From: Cupriavidus sp. EM10
GTDB taxonomy: Bacteria; Pseudomonadota; Gammaproteobacteria; Burkholderiales; Burkholderiaceae
Assembly: GCF_018729255.1 (NCBI RefSeq)
Contig: NZ_CP076061.1
Coordinates: 1,860,001 to 1,924,000 of the forward strand
Length of the DNA: 64,000 bases
Direction: 5' to 3'
The position numbers and the translations under genes are program-made. Positions within the stretch are counted from its first letter, which is position 1; the number at the start of each line of letters is the position of its first letter. Shown piece by piece: positions 55,298 through 64,000 of this stretch. The notes below the pieces were generated by a model. It had not been told where the DNA came from, did not search any database, and worked only from the letters and a program-made list of their open reading frames with translations.

Positions 55298-56329
55298 ATG
55301 CCGGACCCCGTCGCATCGCCCGCCCTGACGATCGTCATTGCCAACTACAACTACGCGCAATACGTGGCGGGCGCCATCGATTCGGCGCTGGGACAGACCA
55401 CGCCCGTACACGTGATGGTGATAGACGATGGGTCGACCGACGGCTCTCGCGCGCTCATCGAGGGTTATGGCGCGCGCGTGGAAGCCGTGTTCCAGCGCAA
55501 TGGCGGGCAGGTGGCCGCCTACAACCATGCGCTGGCACGTGTCCGCACCCGCCATGTGCTGTTTCTGGATGCCGACGATACCCTGTATCCCGAAGCCGCC
55601 GCGGCGGTGCTGGCTGCTTTTGCCAGCGGTGACACGGTCAAGGTGCAGTACCGGCTCGATGTGATGACGGCCGATGGATTGCCGACTGGCGTCCAGGTGC
55701 CGCAGTCTATCCGTGCCGACGGTTGCGGGCGGATGCTGCGGGCCGGATGGCTGTATCCGTCGCCACCCGGCTCGGGCAACGCCTATCGCGTGGACGCGCT
55801 ACGCCGCATTTTTCCGGTGCCAGTCGGGGCCGACAACATGCATGGCGCCGATTTCTATGCCATCTACGGCGTGGCGCTGCTGGGCGACGTCGGCGCGATC
55901 GAGGCGGCGTTGGGCGGCTATCGGGTGCATCGGCACACGCGGGCCGGCGCGGCGGGCAGCGGCTTGTCGCTTGCCAATGCCGAGGATGCGTTGGCTGGCG
56001 CCCGGCAGTCGGCACGGCGGTGGCAGATTCTGCGCGGCCTTGCCAGGGATCGGCTCGGCATCGACCTGCCGCCGGTCGTGCTCGATTTCTCCGTGGAGAA
56101 GGCCCGGTTCGCGCAGCATGTGTACGGCGCAACGCTGGCGCGCCGGTGGCAGTGGTTCCGGCACGAATCGGGACGCTATTTCCACACCATCGTTGCCAAT
56201 CCCTTCTGGACCCTGCGAAAGAAGGTGGCGGTCGGATGCCTGACCACGCTGTGCCTGTTGCCGGTGGCGTCGTTCAGCAACCGTGTGGTGCGTTACATCG
56301 CCAACCCGCTCGCGCGGGCTGGCCACTAG
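55298..56329 (+). CDS. Glycosyltransferase, family 2
   Basis: 343 residues. A canonical GT2 start (LTIVIANYNYAQYVAGAIDSAL) is followed by VIDDGSTDGS and the DAD motif VLFLDADDTLYP. A C-terminal hydrophobic stretch (VAVGCLTTLCLLPVASF) may anchor it at the membrane. AGCGGAGG precedes ATG 55298. It is the second transferase of the EPS operon; its donor sugar cannot be named. Confidence 0.87.
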   Translation: MPDPVASPALTIVIANYNYAQYVAGAIDSALGQTTPVHVMVIDDGSTDGSRALIEGYGARVEAVFQRNGGQVAAYNHALARVRTRHVLFLDADDTLYPEAAAAVLAAFASGDTVKVQYRLDVMTADGLPTGVQVPQSIRADGCGRMLRAGWLYPSPPGSGNAYRVDALRRIFPVPVGADNMHGADFYAIYGVALLGDVGAIEAALGGYRVHRHTRAGAAGSGLSLANAEDALAGARQSARRWQILRGLARDRLGIDLPPVVLDFSVEKARFAQHVYGATLARRWQWFRHESGRYFHTIVANPFWTLRKKVAVGCLTTLCLLPVASFSNRVVRYIANPLARAGH

Positions 56330-56340
56330 GAGCGCACGCG

Positions 56341-57450
56341 ATGCCACAAGCCATTGCGATCAATGGACGCTTCCTGGGGCGCCGTGCAACCGGTGTTGAC
56401 CGCTTTGCGCACGAGGTGGTGCGCGCCATCGACCGGCTGGTGGCCGACAACGATCGCGCCACGGCCGGTCTGTCGTTCGAGCTGCTGGTGCCGCCAGGCG
56501 TGGAAGTCGATCCGGCGGCGTTCCCGCATCTGCATGTGCGCACGGTGGACGATGCGATCGGACGCCGAAGCCGCCAGCTTTGGGAACAGGTCAGCCTGCC
56601 GCTGGCGGCGCGCGGCGCGCTGTTGCTGAACCTGTGCAATGCGGCGCCGTTGCTGTATGCAAACCAGGTGACGGTGATGCACGACGCGGCGCCGGTGCGC
56701 GTGCCGCAGGCCTATTCGCGCGCGTTCCGCTCATGGTATCGGGTCATGGCGCCGTGGGTTGGGCGCGTGGCACGCCGGGTGCTGACCGTATCGGAGTTCT
56801 CGCGCCGGGAAATTGCGGATGCCTATCGCATTCCCGGCCGCAAGATCGGCGTGCTGCCGCTCAGTGGCGACCACATGCTGCGCTTGCCGGAGGTCGCCGA
56901 CATCCGGCGCAAGTTCGGCCTGTCGGATCGACCCTATGTGCTGGCGGTCAGCAGCGCGAGCTTTCACAAGAACTTCCGGCTGGTGGTGGAGGCGTTGGGC
57001 ATGCGGCACGGGGCCGACTACGACGTGGTGATCGTCGGCGGATCGGCCAGCGTGTTCCGGCGGCTGGACGACGGGGACGCAGCGCCGGTCATGCGGCTCG
57101 GCTACGTTGACGACGCCGACCTGAAGGCGCTGTTCCGCGACGCCGCGTGTTTCGTGTTCCCGTCGCTGTATGAAGGCTACGGCTTGCCGCCCGTGGAGGC
57201 CATGACGCTGGGCTGCCCCGTGCTGGCGTCGAACCTGCCCTCGGTACGCGAGGCATGCGGCACCGCCGCGCTCTATTTCCGGCCTGACAGCGCGGCCGAG
57301 TTCGGGGAACTGCTTGCGTACGTGATGCAGGACGGCACGTTGCGCGACACGATGCGGCAGCGCGGCTATGCCCATGTGCAACGGTATTCCTGGCGCGACA
57401 CCGCCGCGCGGCTACTTGGCGAGATATCTCCATGTCTTCCACAACGATGA
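56341..57450 (+). CDS. Glycosyltransferase, family 4 (mannosyltransferase-like)
   Basis: 369 residues of GT-B fold. The C-terminal nucleotide-sugar site includes YVLAVSSASFHKNF, FVFPSLYEGYGLPPVEAMTLG (the E-x7-E motif) and CPVLASNLPSVREACG. Relatives often use GDP-mannose, which fits manC in the same operon. It starts 11 bp after the previous gene, and its end overlaps the next by 19 bp. Confidence 0.88.
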   Translation: MPQAIAINGRFLGRRATGVDRFAHEVVRAIDRLVADNDRATAGLSFELLVPPGVEVDPAAFPHLHVRTVDDAIGRRSRQLWEQVSLPLAARGALLLNLCNAAPLLYANQVTVMHDAAPVRVPQAYSRAFRSWYRVMAPWVGRVARRVLTVSEFSRREIADAYRIPGRKIGVLPLSGDHMLRLPEVADIRRKFGLSDRPYVLAVSSASFHKNFRLVVEALGMRHGADYDVVIVGGSASVFRRLDDGDAAPVMRLGYVDDADLKALFRDAACFVFPSLYEGYGLPPVEAMTLGCPVLASNLPSVREACGTAALYFRPDSAAEFGELLAYVMQDGTLRDTMRQRGYAHVQRYSWRDTAARLLGEISPCLPQR

Positions 57451-58676
57451 ATCCTCGACCCAACACCGATGACGCCGTGTTCGGCAAGGTTGCCGTCGTC
57501 CACGAATGGCTGGCCACCTATGCCGGCTCGGAGCGGGTACTCGAACAGATCCTGAAGATATGGCCCCAGGCCGACCTGTTCAGCGTGGTGGACTTCTTTC
57601 CAGATGCACAGCGAGCGGCATTGCAGGGAAAGCGTGCCACCACCACATTCATCCAGAGGCTGCCCCGCGCCCGCAAGTCGTTCAGGTCGTATTTGCCGCT
57701 GATGCCGCTGGCCGTCGAGCAGCTGGACCTGTCGGCCTATGACCTGGTGATTTCGTCCAGCCACGCGGTGGCCAAGGGCGTGATTACCGGGCCCGGGCAG
57801 TTGCATGTCAGCTATGTCCATTCTCCGATCCGCTATGCGTGGGACCTGCAGCATCAATACCTGAGCGAGTCGAAGCTGACGCACGGCGTCAAGAGCTGGC
57901 TGGCGCGGGTGATCCTGCACTACATGCGGATGTGGGACCATCGTACCGCCCATGGCGTGGACCTGTTCGTCGCCAACTCCGCGTATGTGGCCCGCCGCAT
58001 CCGCAAGGTCTACGGGCGCGATTCTGCCGTGGTCTACCCGCCCGTCGATACCGACCAGTTCAGCCTCTGCGAGCAGCGCGAGGACTTCTTCCTGACGGCA
58101 TCGCGGCTCGTGCCCTACAAGCGTGTGAGCCTGATCGTCGAGGCTTTCGCGGCAATGCCCGACAAGCAGCTGGTGGTGATCGGCGACGGCCCGGACATGC
58201 AGCGTATCCGCGAAATGGCCACGCCGAACGTGCGCATTCTTGGATATCAGCCGGCCGATGTGCTGGTCGCGCACATGCAGCGCGCCAAGGCCTTTGTGTT
58301 TGCCGCGGAGGAGGACTTTGGGATCGTCGCCGTGGAGGCGCAGGCCTGCGGCACGCCGGTCATTGCACTGGGGCAGGGCGGGGCCCGCGAGACGGTGATC
58401 GACAGCCGTGATCGCGATCTGCGCACCGGCGTGTTCTTTCCGCGCCAGACCGTCGAGGATATCGTTCGCGCGGTCTGCCGGTTCGAGGAAAGCGGGCCAT
58501 TCCAGCCGGCGGCGTGCCGTCGCAATGCGCTGCAGTTCTCGCCCGAACGGTTCCGGCGCGAGTTCCGCGCGCTGGTGCATGCGGCCATGACGCGGGATGC
58601 GATGGCGGCGTCGCCTGCCGCGCCGTCGGTACCGGGCCTGCCGGTCGCCGAGCCGCTGGTGGCGGCATCGAACTGA
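57432..58676 (+). CDS. Glycosyltransferase, family 4
   Basis: 414 residues, GT-B fold. The N-terminal domain opens VAVVHEWLATYAGSERVLEQI, a sequence common in mannosyltransferases of the WbaZ type; the C-terminal site has TASRLVPYKRVSLIVEAF and the E-x7-E motif EEDFGIVAVEAQACGTP. It acts on the lipid-linked repeat unit in the cytoplasm. Start ATG 57432 lies within the end of the preceding gene; a second ATG follows at 57447. Confidence 0.88.
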   Translation: MSSTTMNPRPNTDDAVFGKVAVVHEWLATYAGSERVLEQILKIWPQADLFSVVDFFPDAQRAALQGKRATTTFIQRLPRARKSFRSYLPLMPLAVEQLDLSAYDLVISSSHAVAKGVITGPGQLHVSYVHSPIRYAWDLQHQYLSESKLTHGVKSWLARVILHYMRMWDHRTAHGVDLFVANSAYVARRIRKVYGRDSAVVYPPVDTDQFSLCEQREDFFLTASRLVPYKRVSLIVEAFAAMPDKQLVVIGDGPDMQRIREMATPNVRILGYQPADVLVAHMQRAKAFVFAAEEDFGIVAVEAQACGTPVIALGQGGARETVIDSRDRDLRTGVFFPRQTVEDIVRAVCRFEESGPFQPAACRRNALQFSPERFRREFRALVHAAMTRDAMAASPAAPSVPGLPVAEPLVAASN

Positions 58677-58684
58677 ACGCGCCG

Positions 58685-59982
58685 ATGATCACGCCCGGTG
58701 CCTGCAACACGTACGACGGCTACTGGTGGGAGGATCCCGCGCGGCTGCTGCTGGGGTTCATCCTGCCCCTGTATGGGCTGGTGTCGCTGGAATTGCTTGG
58801 CGAACAGAAGGCCATCGATCATATCTATTTCAACGGAACCTACGCGATAGCCGGTGCGCTGTTCCTGCTTGCGATGGCTTTCGGTGCGCTGGGCGATCGC
58901 GTACTGTCCCCGCGCGACGCCGGTGCACCGGTGGTGCTGTCTCCGCTGGTGCTCGATGCGCTGTTCTGGCTGGCCTGCATCGGCTACCTGGTGATGATGG
59001 GCGGCGTGATCGCCAGGCCGGCCGTGCTGCTTTCCTTTCTGGACGGCTCCGCCAGCACCTATGACGTACTGGAACTGAAAGGGCGCGTGGTGGGTATCAG
59101 CACGCTGACGCAGGCGTCGGTGGCGTATGTGCCCCTGTACTTCGCGATCTTCCGCAACCCGCCGCGCGGCCTGAACCGCTACCACGCCTATCTGGGGGTG
59201 CTGTTCGTGCTGACCGTGTTGCGCAGCTTCATTTTGCAGAGCGACTGGCGCTGGTGGAGGTGGTATTGCCATGGGCCCTGATGATGGCCCGCTTCCGCCT
59301 GCGGCCGCCGCGCGGGTCGTTGCGTGCGGCGCTGCTGGCGCTCGGGCCGTTTGCCGCCATCCCGCCGCTGATCGGCTTTTTCATCGTCAACGAATACAAC
59401 CGGTCGTGGGAAACCTACTACATCAACATCTACGACAACATCTTCGACTTCGCCCTGGAACGGCTGGGCCTGTACTACTCGACGGCCATCAACAACGGTG
59501 CTGGCCTGCTGACGATCATGGGATGGGGCACCGGGGCGCCGACGTTCACGTTCGACTGGCTGGTCCGGTTTCCGGTGGTTGGCGAGAGCTTCCGCCCGCT
59601 GGTCGGTGGAGACGACGGATATGGCATGTTCCTCAACACCTTCGGGGACCCCGAGTTCAACAACCCGTCGGGCATCTTCGTGCACTTCTACGAGTGGGGC
59701 GGATTTGCGCTGCTGGAAGCCGCGCTGATGGGGTGGCTGCTGGGCCGCAGCTACGCGGGTTGGCGGGCCGGCCATGGATTCTGGTGCTGTGCCCATGCCG
59801 TGCTGCTGGTGTCCCTGATGGAAATCCTGCGCGTGCCGAACCTGTTCAGCGGCCGCAACTTCGTGCCGCTGGCGCTGTTGTGGCTGGTGTTCCGATGTCT
59901 GGGACGGCCGGTTGCCCGCGCGCCCGCGAGCGTGCGCGCGCTGTACGGTCGGCCGAACCTGCCCAGCGCCGGTCCACGCTGA
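58685..59982 (+). CDS. Wzy-like polysaccharide polymerase (interrupted by a one-base deletion)
   Basis: About 432 residues after repair, with 10-12 membrane helices and large periplasmic loops, as expected for Wzy. No sequence motif defines this family; the call rests on topology, the NEYNRSWETYYINIYDNIF loop and its place between transferases and the flippase. The break is at TTTT 59232-59235; a fifth T gives RSFIFAERLALVEVVLPWA. It would join repeat units in the periplasm. Confidence 0.75.
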
Positions 59983-60000
59983 CAGCAAGGCCGACACACG

Positions 60001-61304
60001 ATGCCGCCATCCATACGCTCCACGGCCACCTGCCTGCTGCTGATCCAGGGCGGCAACTATCTGTTTCCGCTGGTGCTGTTGCCTTTCCTCGGGCACAAGC
60101 TCGGCGTGCGCGAATTTGGCGTGCTGGCCTACTGCCAGGCGCTGGCGCAATACCTGATCCTGCTGACCGACTACGGACACAATCTTTCGGCGACACGGCT
60201 GGTATCGCTCAGGCGCGATGATCCGGCGGCGGTCGCGGCGGTGTTTTCGGCGACGATGGCGGCCAAGCTGCTGCTCACGACGGCTGCGGCGTTACTGTTT
60301 GGCGGTGCGCTGTGGTGGGCGCCTGAACTGCGCGAACACCGGGCCATCCTGGGCGCGGCGTTCGTGGGCGTGGTGGCGAATGCCGTGACGCCGATCTGGC
60401 TCTACCAGGGTCTGGAACGGATGAAGGTGCTGGTACTGCCGAACTTCGCATCCAAGGCCGTCAGCCTGGCATGCGTGGTGACATGGGTGAGGTCGCCCGG
60501 CGATGCCGCACTGGCCGCGCTGGGCATCAGCGTCGGCACGGCAATCCTGGCGATCGTCGCGCTTTGGGGCGTGTGGCGCGGACGGCTCGCCGCGCTGGTC
60601 AGGGTGCCGGCCGCAGCGGCGATCGCGTCGCTGCGCGATGGCTTTCCGATGTTCCTGTCGCTGGTGCTGGTCAGCTTCTACGTGAACTTCAACGCGATCC
60701 TGCTGAACCATTTCCACGGGCCCGTGGCGGTGGGGCAATTCTCGATGGCCGACAAGATCCGGATTGCGGGGCAGACCATCTTTACCGTCGTGGGGACGGC
60801 GTTCTATCCGCGCATCAGCCAGTACCACATCGCCGATCCGTCGGCGGCGCGTGCGCTGATGCGGCGCGCGATGGTAGTCGTCTTTGCGTTGTCAGGCGCG
60901 ATGTTCGTGGCGATAGAGCTGTTTGCCGGCGTCGGGGTCCGCATGTGGCTGGGCGAGCCCTTCCACGACACCATCCTGCTGCTGCGGATGGAAGCGGTGC
61001 TGTTGCCGCTCACCAGCGTGGCCTTCATCTTCGGCAATCTCGGCCTGATGGCGTCGGGGCGACACCGCGCCGTACGGAACATCTACGCCGCCGTGACGGT
61101 GATGCATCTGCTCTACGCGGTGCCCTTCGTGATGTACATGGGCGCCCGGGGCACGGTGATTTCGGTGCTGATCACCGAAGCCGCCGGCGCCATCGCCTTC
61201 TATTTTGCTACCGGCGCGAGATCGCGGCTGGCGTGCCGGCTCCGGCGCCAGCCCGCGCGCCAGTCGCAGAGGAATCCCCGACTACCAAGGAGATGCAGGC
61301 ATGA
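60001..61304 (+). CDS. Wzx-like flippase (interrupted by a one-base deletion)
   Basis: About 434 residues after repair, with 12 or more membrane helices of the polysaccharide-transport type ([40 protein letters not shown]). It flips the lipid-linked repeat unit to the periplasmic face. Near the end TTTT at 61203-61206 should be five T: then [20 protein letters not shown] continues to the TGA 61302-61304, which overlaps rmlA as ATGA. Unrepaired, the frame runs 350 bases into rmlA in a wrong phase. Confidence 0.85.
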
Positions 61305-62188
61305 CGCGCAAAGGCATCATTCTCGCCGGAGGTTCCGGCACGCGGCTCTATCCCGTCACGCACTGCATCTCGAAGCAGCTGCTGCCGGTCTACGACAAGC
61401 CAATGATCTACTACCCGCTGTCGACCCTGATGGTTGCCGGTATCCGCGACGTGCTGGTCATCTCGACGCCGCAGGACACGCCGCGCTTTGCCGCCTTGCT
61501 CGGCGATGGCCGGCAGTGGGGATTGAACCTGCAGTATGCGGAGCAGCCGTCGCCGGACGGCCTGGCGCAGGCGTTCATCATCGGCCGCGACTTTGTGGGG
61601 CGCGACCCGTCGGCGCTGATCCTGGGCGACAACATCTACTACGGGCATGACCTGGCCCGCATGCTGGCGAAGTCCAGCCGTCGCGAGGACGGCGCCACCG
61701 TGTTCGCCTATCACGTGCACGATCCCGAGCGCTATGGCGTGGTGGAGTTCGACGAGGACTTTCGTGCGCTATCCATCGAGGAAAAGCCGGCGCAGCCGCG
61801 TTCGAACTACGCGGTGACCGGGCTGTATTTCTATGACAGCCGCGTTTGCGATATCGCTGCCGACATCCGGCCGTCGGCGCGGGGCGAACTGGAGATCACC
61901 GAAGTCAACGCCCGCTACCTGGACGCTGGCAAGCTGGCCGTCGATATCATGGGGCGCGGCTTTGCATGGTTCGATACCGGCACGCACGATTCGCTGATCG
62001 ATGCCGCGCAGATGGTGGCAACGCTGCAGAAGCGCCAGGGCCTGATGGTGGCGTGTCCCGAGGAAATTGCATTCCGGCGCCGCTGGATCGACGAAGAGCA
62101 GGTAGCGAGGCTGGCCGCGCCGCTGGGCAAGAGCCACTACGGCAAGTACCTGCAGCGGCTGCTGGCAGAATCGCCTCGCGTCAGGTGA
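61301..62188 (+). CDS. rmlA: Glucose-1-phosphate thymidylyltransferase RmlA
   Basis: 295 residues, the normal length. It has the nucleotide-binding [32 protein letters not shown], the metal site LGDNIYYG and FEEKP-type block [12 protein letters not shown]. It makes dTDP-glucose from glucose-1-phosphate and dTTP, the first step to dTDP-rhamnose. No rmlB, C or D lies in the window, so the rest must be encoded elsewhere. AAGGAG precedes ATG 61301, which overlaps the flippase stop. Last gene of the EPS operon seen here. Confidence 0.93.
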   Translation: MTRKGIILAGGSGTRLYPVTHCISKQLLPVYDKPMIYYPLSTLMVAGIRDVLVISTPQDTPRFAALLGDGRQWGLNLQYAEQPSPDGLAQAFIIGRDFVGRDPSALILGDNIYYGHDLARMLAKSSRREDGATVFAYHVHDPERYGVVEFDEDFRALSIEEKPAQPRSNYAVTGLYFYDSRVCDIAADIRPSARGELEITEVNARYLDAGKLAVDIMGRGFAWFDTGTHDSLIDAAQMVATLQKRQGLMVACPEEIAFRRRWIDEEQVARLAAPLGKSHYGKYLQRLLAESPRVR

Positions 62189-62252
62189 GCCGGCATGGGC
62201 GCCCAGTGCCGCAATGGCGTGCGGTGCCAGGCCCGCGCGGGGCTGGCAGGTA

Positions 62253-63521
62253 TTACTGCGCCCGCCGCAGGTAAGTCCGCACTAGAGGGAGGCGGCTCGC
62301 GTCCGCGCCGGCGGCCTGGATCGATCCCGCGCCGGAGCATCCTGACGGTGGCGGCAGGGCTGCGCCATCGAGCGTATTGGTGCCGCAGGTGAACTGGTCC
62401 GCCGTACAGTTGCGATACTGCAGCGCAATGGCCGCGCCGCCGATGGCCGCGAAACGGTTGTTGCCGATGTCGGCCTGGCAGATGTTGCCCTGCGCGCGAT
62501 AGCCGTCGAAGCGCGTGCGCGTGACCTGGTTGCCGGTCACCTGCACGCGTGTCACGCTGCCGCTGCCGGTATTGATGTCGATGGCCGCATGTCCGGTTTC
62601 CATGCGGTTGTTGCCGGGCTGCGTGGCGTTCTGATCGTCGGCAATCGTGTTGCTGGCGATCAGCACATTGCTGGCGTCGGCGGTGCGATAGCCGTCTTCC
62701 TGCGCGACCATCACCGCAGCGGCCTTCTGCACGCCCTCGATCCAGTTGCCGGCGACCGTGACATCGGCCCCTCCGACGACGGCGACGCCGCGTCCCCAGG
62801 CATTGCCAGCCAGGTAGTTGCTTGTGACGTAGATGTTCCGGGTCTGGCCGCTGTCGCGCTGGTAGCTGACGATACCCACCATGTCGTCGCCGGTGGCGGT
62901 GACGGACGAGTTCTGCACGAGCACGTCCTGCGAGCCGCCCGTGATGTGGATGCCGTCGGCCAGCGTGCCACTGATCCGGTCGCCTACCAAGGCGATGCCA
63001 ATGCCGCGCGACACGAAGATGCCGGCGCTGGCGCCGCCTTCGATGGTTACGTCCAGCACCTGTATGCCTGTGCCGTCGACGATCACCTTGGCCGACGTGG
63101 CCGATTCGAGACGCTGCGTGCCGGTGCCCTTCAGCGTCAGCCCCACCAGCGTCGAGTAGGCACCGGTCATCTGGATGGCCTGCTGATCCGGATCGGACGC
63201 CACCAGCGTGGCGTCGTAGCCCGATACCGTGACCTGTTCGCGACGCACCGCCAGCACGCGGCCGACGCGGTAGTTGCCGGGAGCCAGCACGAGCCGTTGG
63301 CCCGGTTGCAGATTGTCGAGCGCGGCCTGCAGGGCATCGGCCTGGTCGACACCGCTTGCACCAGGCTGCACGACGACATCGGCGGGCGCGCCGGTCGCCG
63401 GCGATACCGGCGCCGGCACGTGCGGCCAGCCGGCCACCATCGCGGTGACCGCCGCCATCGTGGAAAGCACGGCGGCGGCAATGCCCAGGCGGCGCAGTGC
63501 GCGATGTCTGCCGCGCTTCAT
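62253..63521 (-). CDS. Secreted right-handed parallel beta-helix protein
   Basis: 422 residues. The basic N-terminus and hydrophobic stretch (IAAAVLSTMAAVTAMVAGW) form a signal peptide or anchor. Then come many beta-helix coils of the pectate-lyase/NosD type, seen in repeated segments such as ITGGSQDVLVQNSSVTATGD, YVTSNYLAGNAWGRGVAVVGG and VLIASNTIADDQN. Such proteins often cut or modify acidic polysaccharides. It converges on the EPS operon, so action on that polymer is a fair guess. ATG 63521 is chosen for the signal; the frame is open to 63920. Confidence 0.8.
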   Translation of the reverse strand: MKRGRHRALRRLGIAAAVLSTMAAVTAMVAGWPHVPAPVSPATGAPADVVVQPGASGVDQADALQAALDNLQPGQRLVLAPGNYRVGRVLAVRREQVTVSGYDATLVASDPDQQAIQMTGAYSTLVGLTLKGTGTQRLESATSAKVIVDGTGIQVLDVTIEGGASAGIFVSRGIGIALVGDRISGTLADGIHITGGSQDVLVQNSSVTATGDDMVGIVSYQRDSGQTRNIYVTSNYLAGNAWGRGVAVVGGADVTVAGNWIEGVQKAAAVMVAQEDGYRTADASNVLIASNTIADDQNATQPGNNRMETGHAAIDINTGSGSVTRVQVTGNQVTRTRFDGYRAQGNICQADIGNNRFAAIGGAAIALQYRNCTADQFTCGTNTLDGAALPPPSGCSGAGSIQAAGADASRLPLVRTYLRRAQ

Positions 63522-63742
63522 TCGCGGCCGCCCGTCAAGGTTGCGGCTGGACCGGAGGCCGCTTCGCAAGCGTGTTTCATTCTCTGCTGCCTGATGCCTC
63601 GTCTGCGTGTCCGGGGCGCTGTGCTCCGGGGATTCGTATGCAGCATAGCGGCCGGTCGCGGCGCGCAGGTGGTGTGCAGGCCGCCTGGCGGCAGGTTGTC
63701 CGAAGAGCGCGATAAGTTGGCGGAATCCGTTGGCGCGGTCCG

Positions 63743-64000
63743 CTACAGCAGCCACTCGATCGGCAAGATCGAGAACAGGTACACGGCGGCACGCTGATAC
63801 CAGGTGGAGTTGGGCTCGGTGTCGTAGCGCACCGGCTCGCCGCTGGTTTGCCTGACCCAGTACAGCCGGCCTTCGCCGTCGTGGCGTACCTCGTACGCGA
63901 GTTTGGGCGCCAGGTTCCACAGCGCCGACTCGATGCGTGCGGCAAGCTCCGGGCTGTCGATCACGAAACCGAGTTCGGTGTTCAGGTTGGCCGAGCGCGG
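63743..64000 (-). CDS. Phospholipase D-like protein, C-terminal fragment (cut by window edge)
   Basis: 86 codons enter from the right edge. The text RSANLNTELGFVIDSPELA and the final LFSILPIEWLL match the C-terminal end of cardiolipin-synthase-like phospholipase D proteins. The HKD active-site motifs would lie beyond the edge; the Asn-Thr-Glu after the second motif is visible. The 221 bp between it and the beta-helix gene show nothing clear. Confidence 0.72.
   Translation of the reverse strand, partial: PRSANLNTELGFVIDSPELAARIESALWNLAPKLAYEVRHDGEGRLYWVRQTSGEPVRYDTEPNSTWYQRAAVYLFSILPIEWLL

Noticed and set aside
61305..61650. The flippase frame running 115 codons into rmlA
   Set aside because: One T missing at 61203-61206 explains it. 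The repaired frame stops at 61304 with an ATGA overlap to rmlA.
62226..62247. Imperfect hairpin GCCAG ... CTGGC between rmlA and the beta-helix gene
   Set aside because: It has a mismatched stem and no T-run on either strand, so a terminator call is not supported.
1..64000. tRNA, rRNA, insertion sequences, phage or plasmid genes
   Set aside because: I looked on both strands for tRNA-like cloverleaf ends, transposase or integrase motifs and terminal inverted repeats and saw none that I could support.

Overview
The window is GC-rich, densely coded DNA from a beta-proteobacterium of the order Burkholderiales. It looks most like Cupriavidus/Ralstonia. The signs are Bug/TctC-type solute receptors, a Burkholderiales-type trimeric porin, paired IclR regulators, an hmu haem-uptake operon, and an aspartate-dehydrogenase-like protein that closely resembles what I remember of the Cupriavidus enzyme. 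I see no rRNA, tRNA, CRISPR array, insertion sequence or integrase.

Layout. 1-5.8 kb: housekeeping and accessory genes (PAP2 phosphatase fragment, nitronate monooxygenase, a MarR-GNAT fusion with its own operators, DUF1232, a SulP transporter, a K+ channel-like protein). 6.0-26.7 kb: a large catabolic island. It holds a TctC receptor and porin (minus strand), an alpha/beta hydrolase, and then a long plus-strand operon: small recombinase-like HTH protein, Rieske oxygenase, SDR, cupin, IclR, atypical SDR, ThDP enzyme, aspartate dehydrogenase, aldehyde dehydrogenase, VOC dioxygenase, ferredoxin-type reductase and MFS importer. A second IclR paralogue, a second TctC receptor and a two-subunit molybdenum hydroxylase follow. 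The genes fit uptake, ring hydroxylation and breakdown of an aromatic or heteroaromatic compound; the substrate cannot be read from the sequence. Tandem dyads with a fixed 15+4+16 bp layout lie in front of three transcription units and a partial copy lies before the second IclR gene, so one IclR regulon probably covers the island.

26.8-32.6 kb: a third IclR with a flavin monooxygenase, a UPF0149/SEC-C protein, and a DNA-repair pair (radical SAM protein plus UdgX-type uracil-DNA glycosylase) behind a near-perfect LexA box. 32.8-37.1 kb: a three-gene envelope cluster (membrane protein, DUF2092 lipoprotein, Gly/Asn-rich secreted protein) and a two-component system with a Fur-like dyad upstream. 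37.0-45.3 kb, minus strand: TadE-like protein, prepilin peptidase, and the haem uptake operon hmuR-hmuY-like-hmuS-hmuT-hmuU-hmuV with a Fur box. 45.4-48.0 kb: HD hydrolase, 2OG-Fe(II) oxygenase and an AraC/GlxA regulator. 48.5-62.2 kb: a Wzx/Wzy-type exopolysaccharide operon from manC to rmlA, behind a 530-bp AT-rich regulatory region. 62.3-64.0 kb: a parallel beta-helix protein and the end of a phospholipase D-like gene.

Quality caution. About eighteen places break an otherwise intact gene by what looks like loss of one base in a homopolymer run; nearly all are deletions. This pattern points to systematic homopolymer under-calling rather than true pseudogenes. Affected genes are therefore annotated across their full natural span, and each break is named. 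Some long open frames, such as an apparent HmuU-HmuV fusion and a 549-codon flippase, are by-products of these errors.
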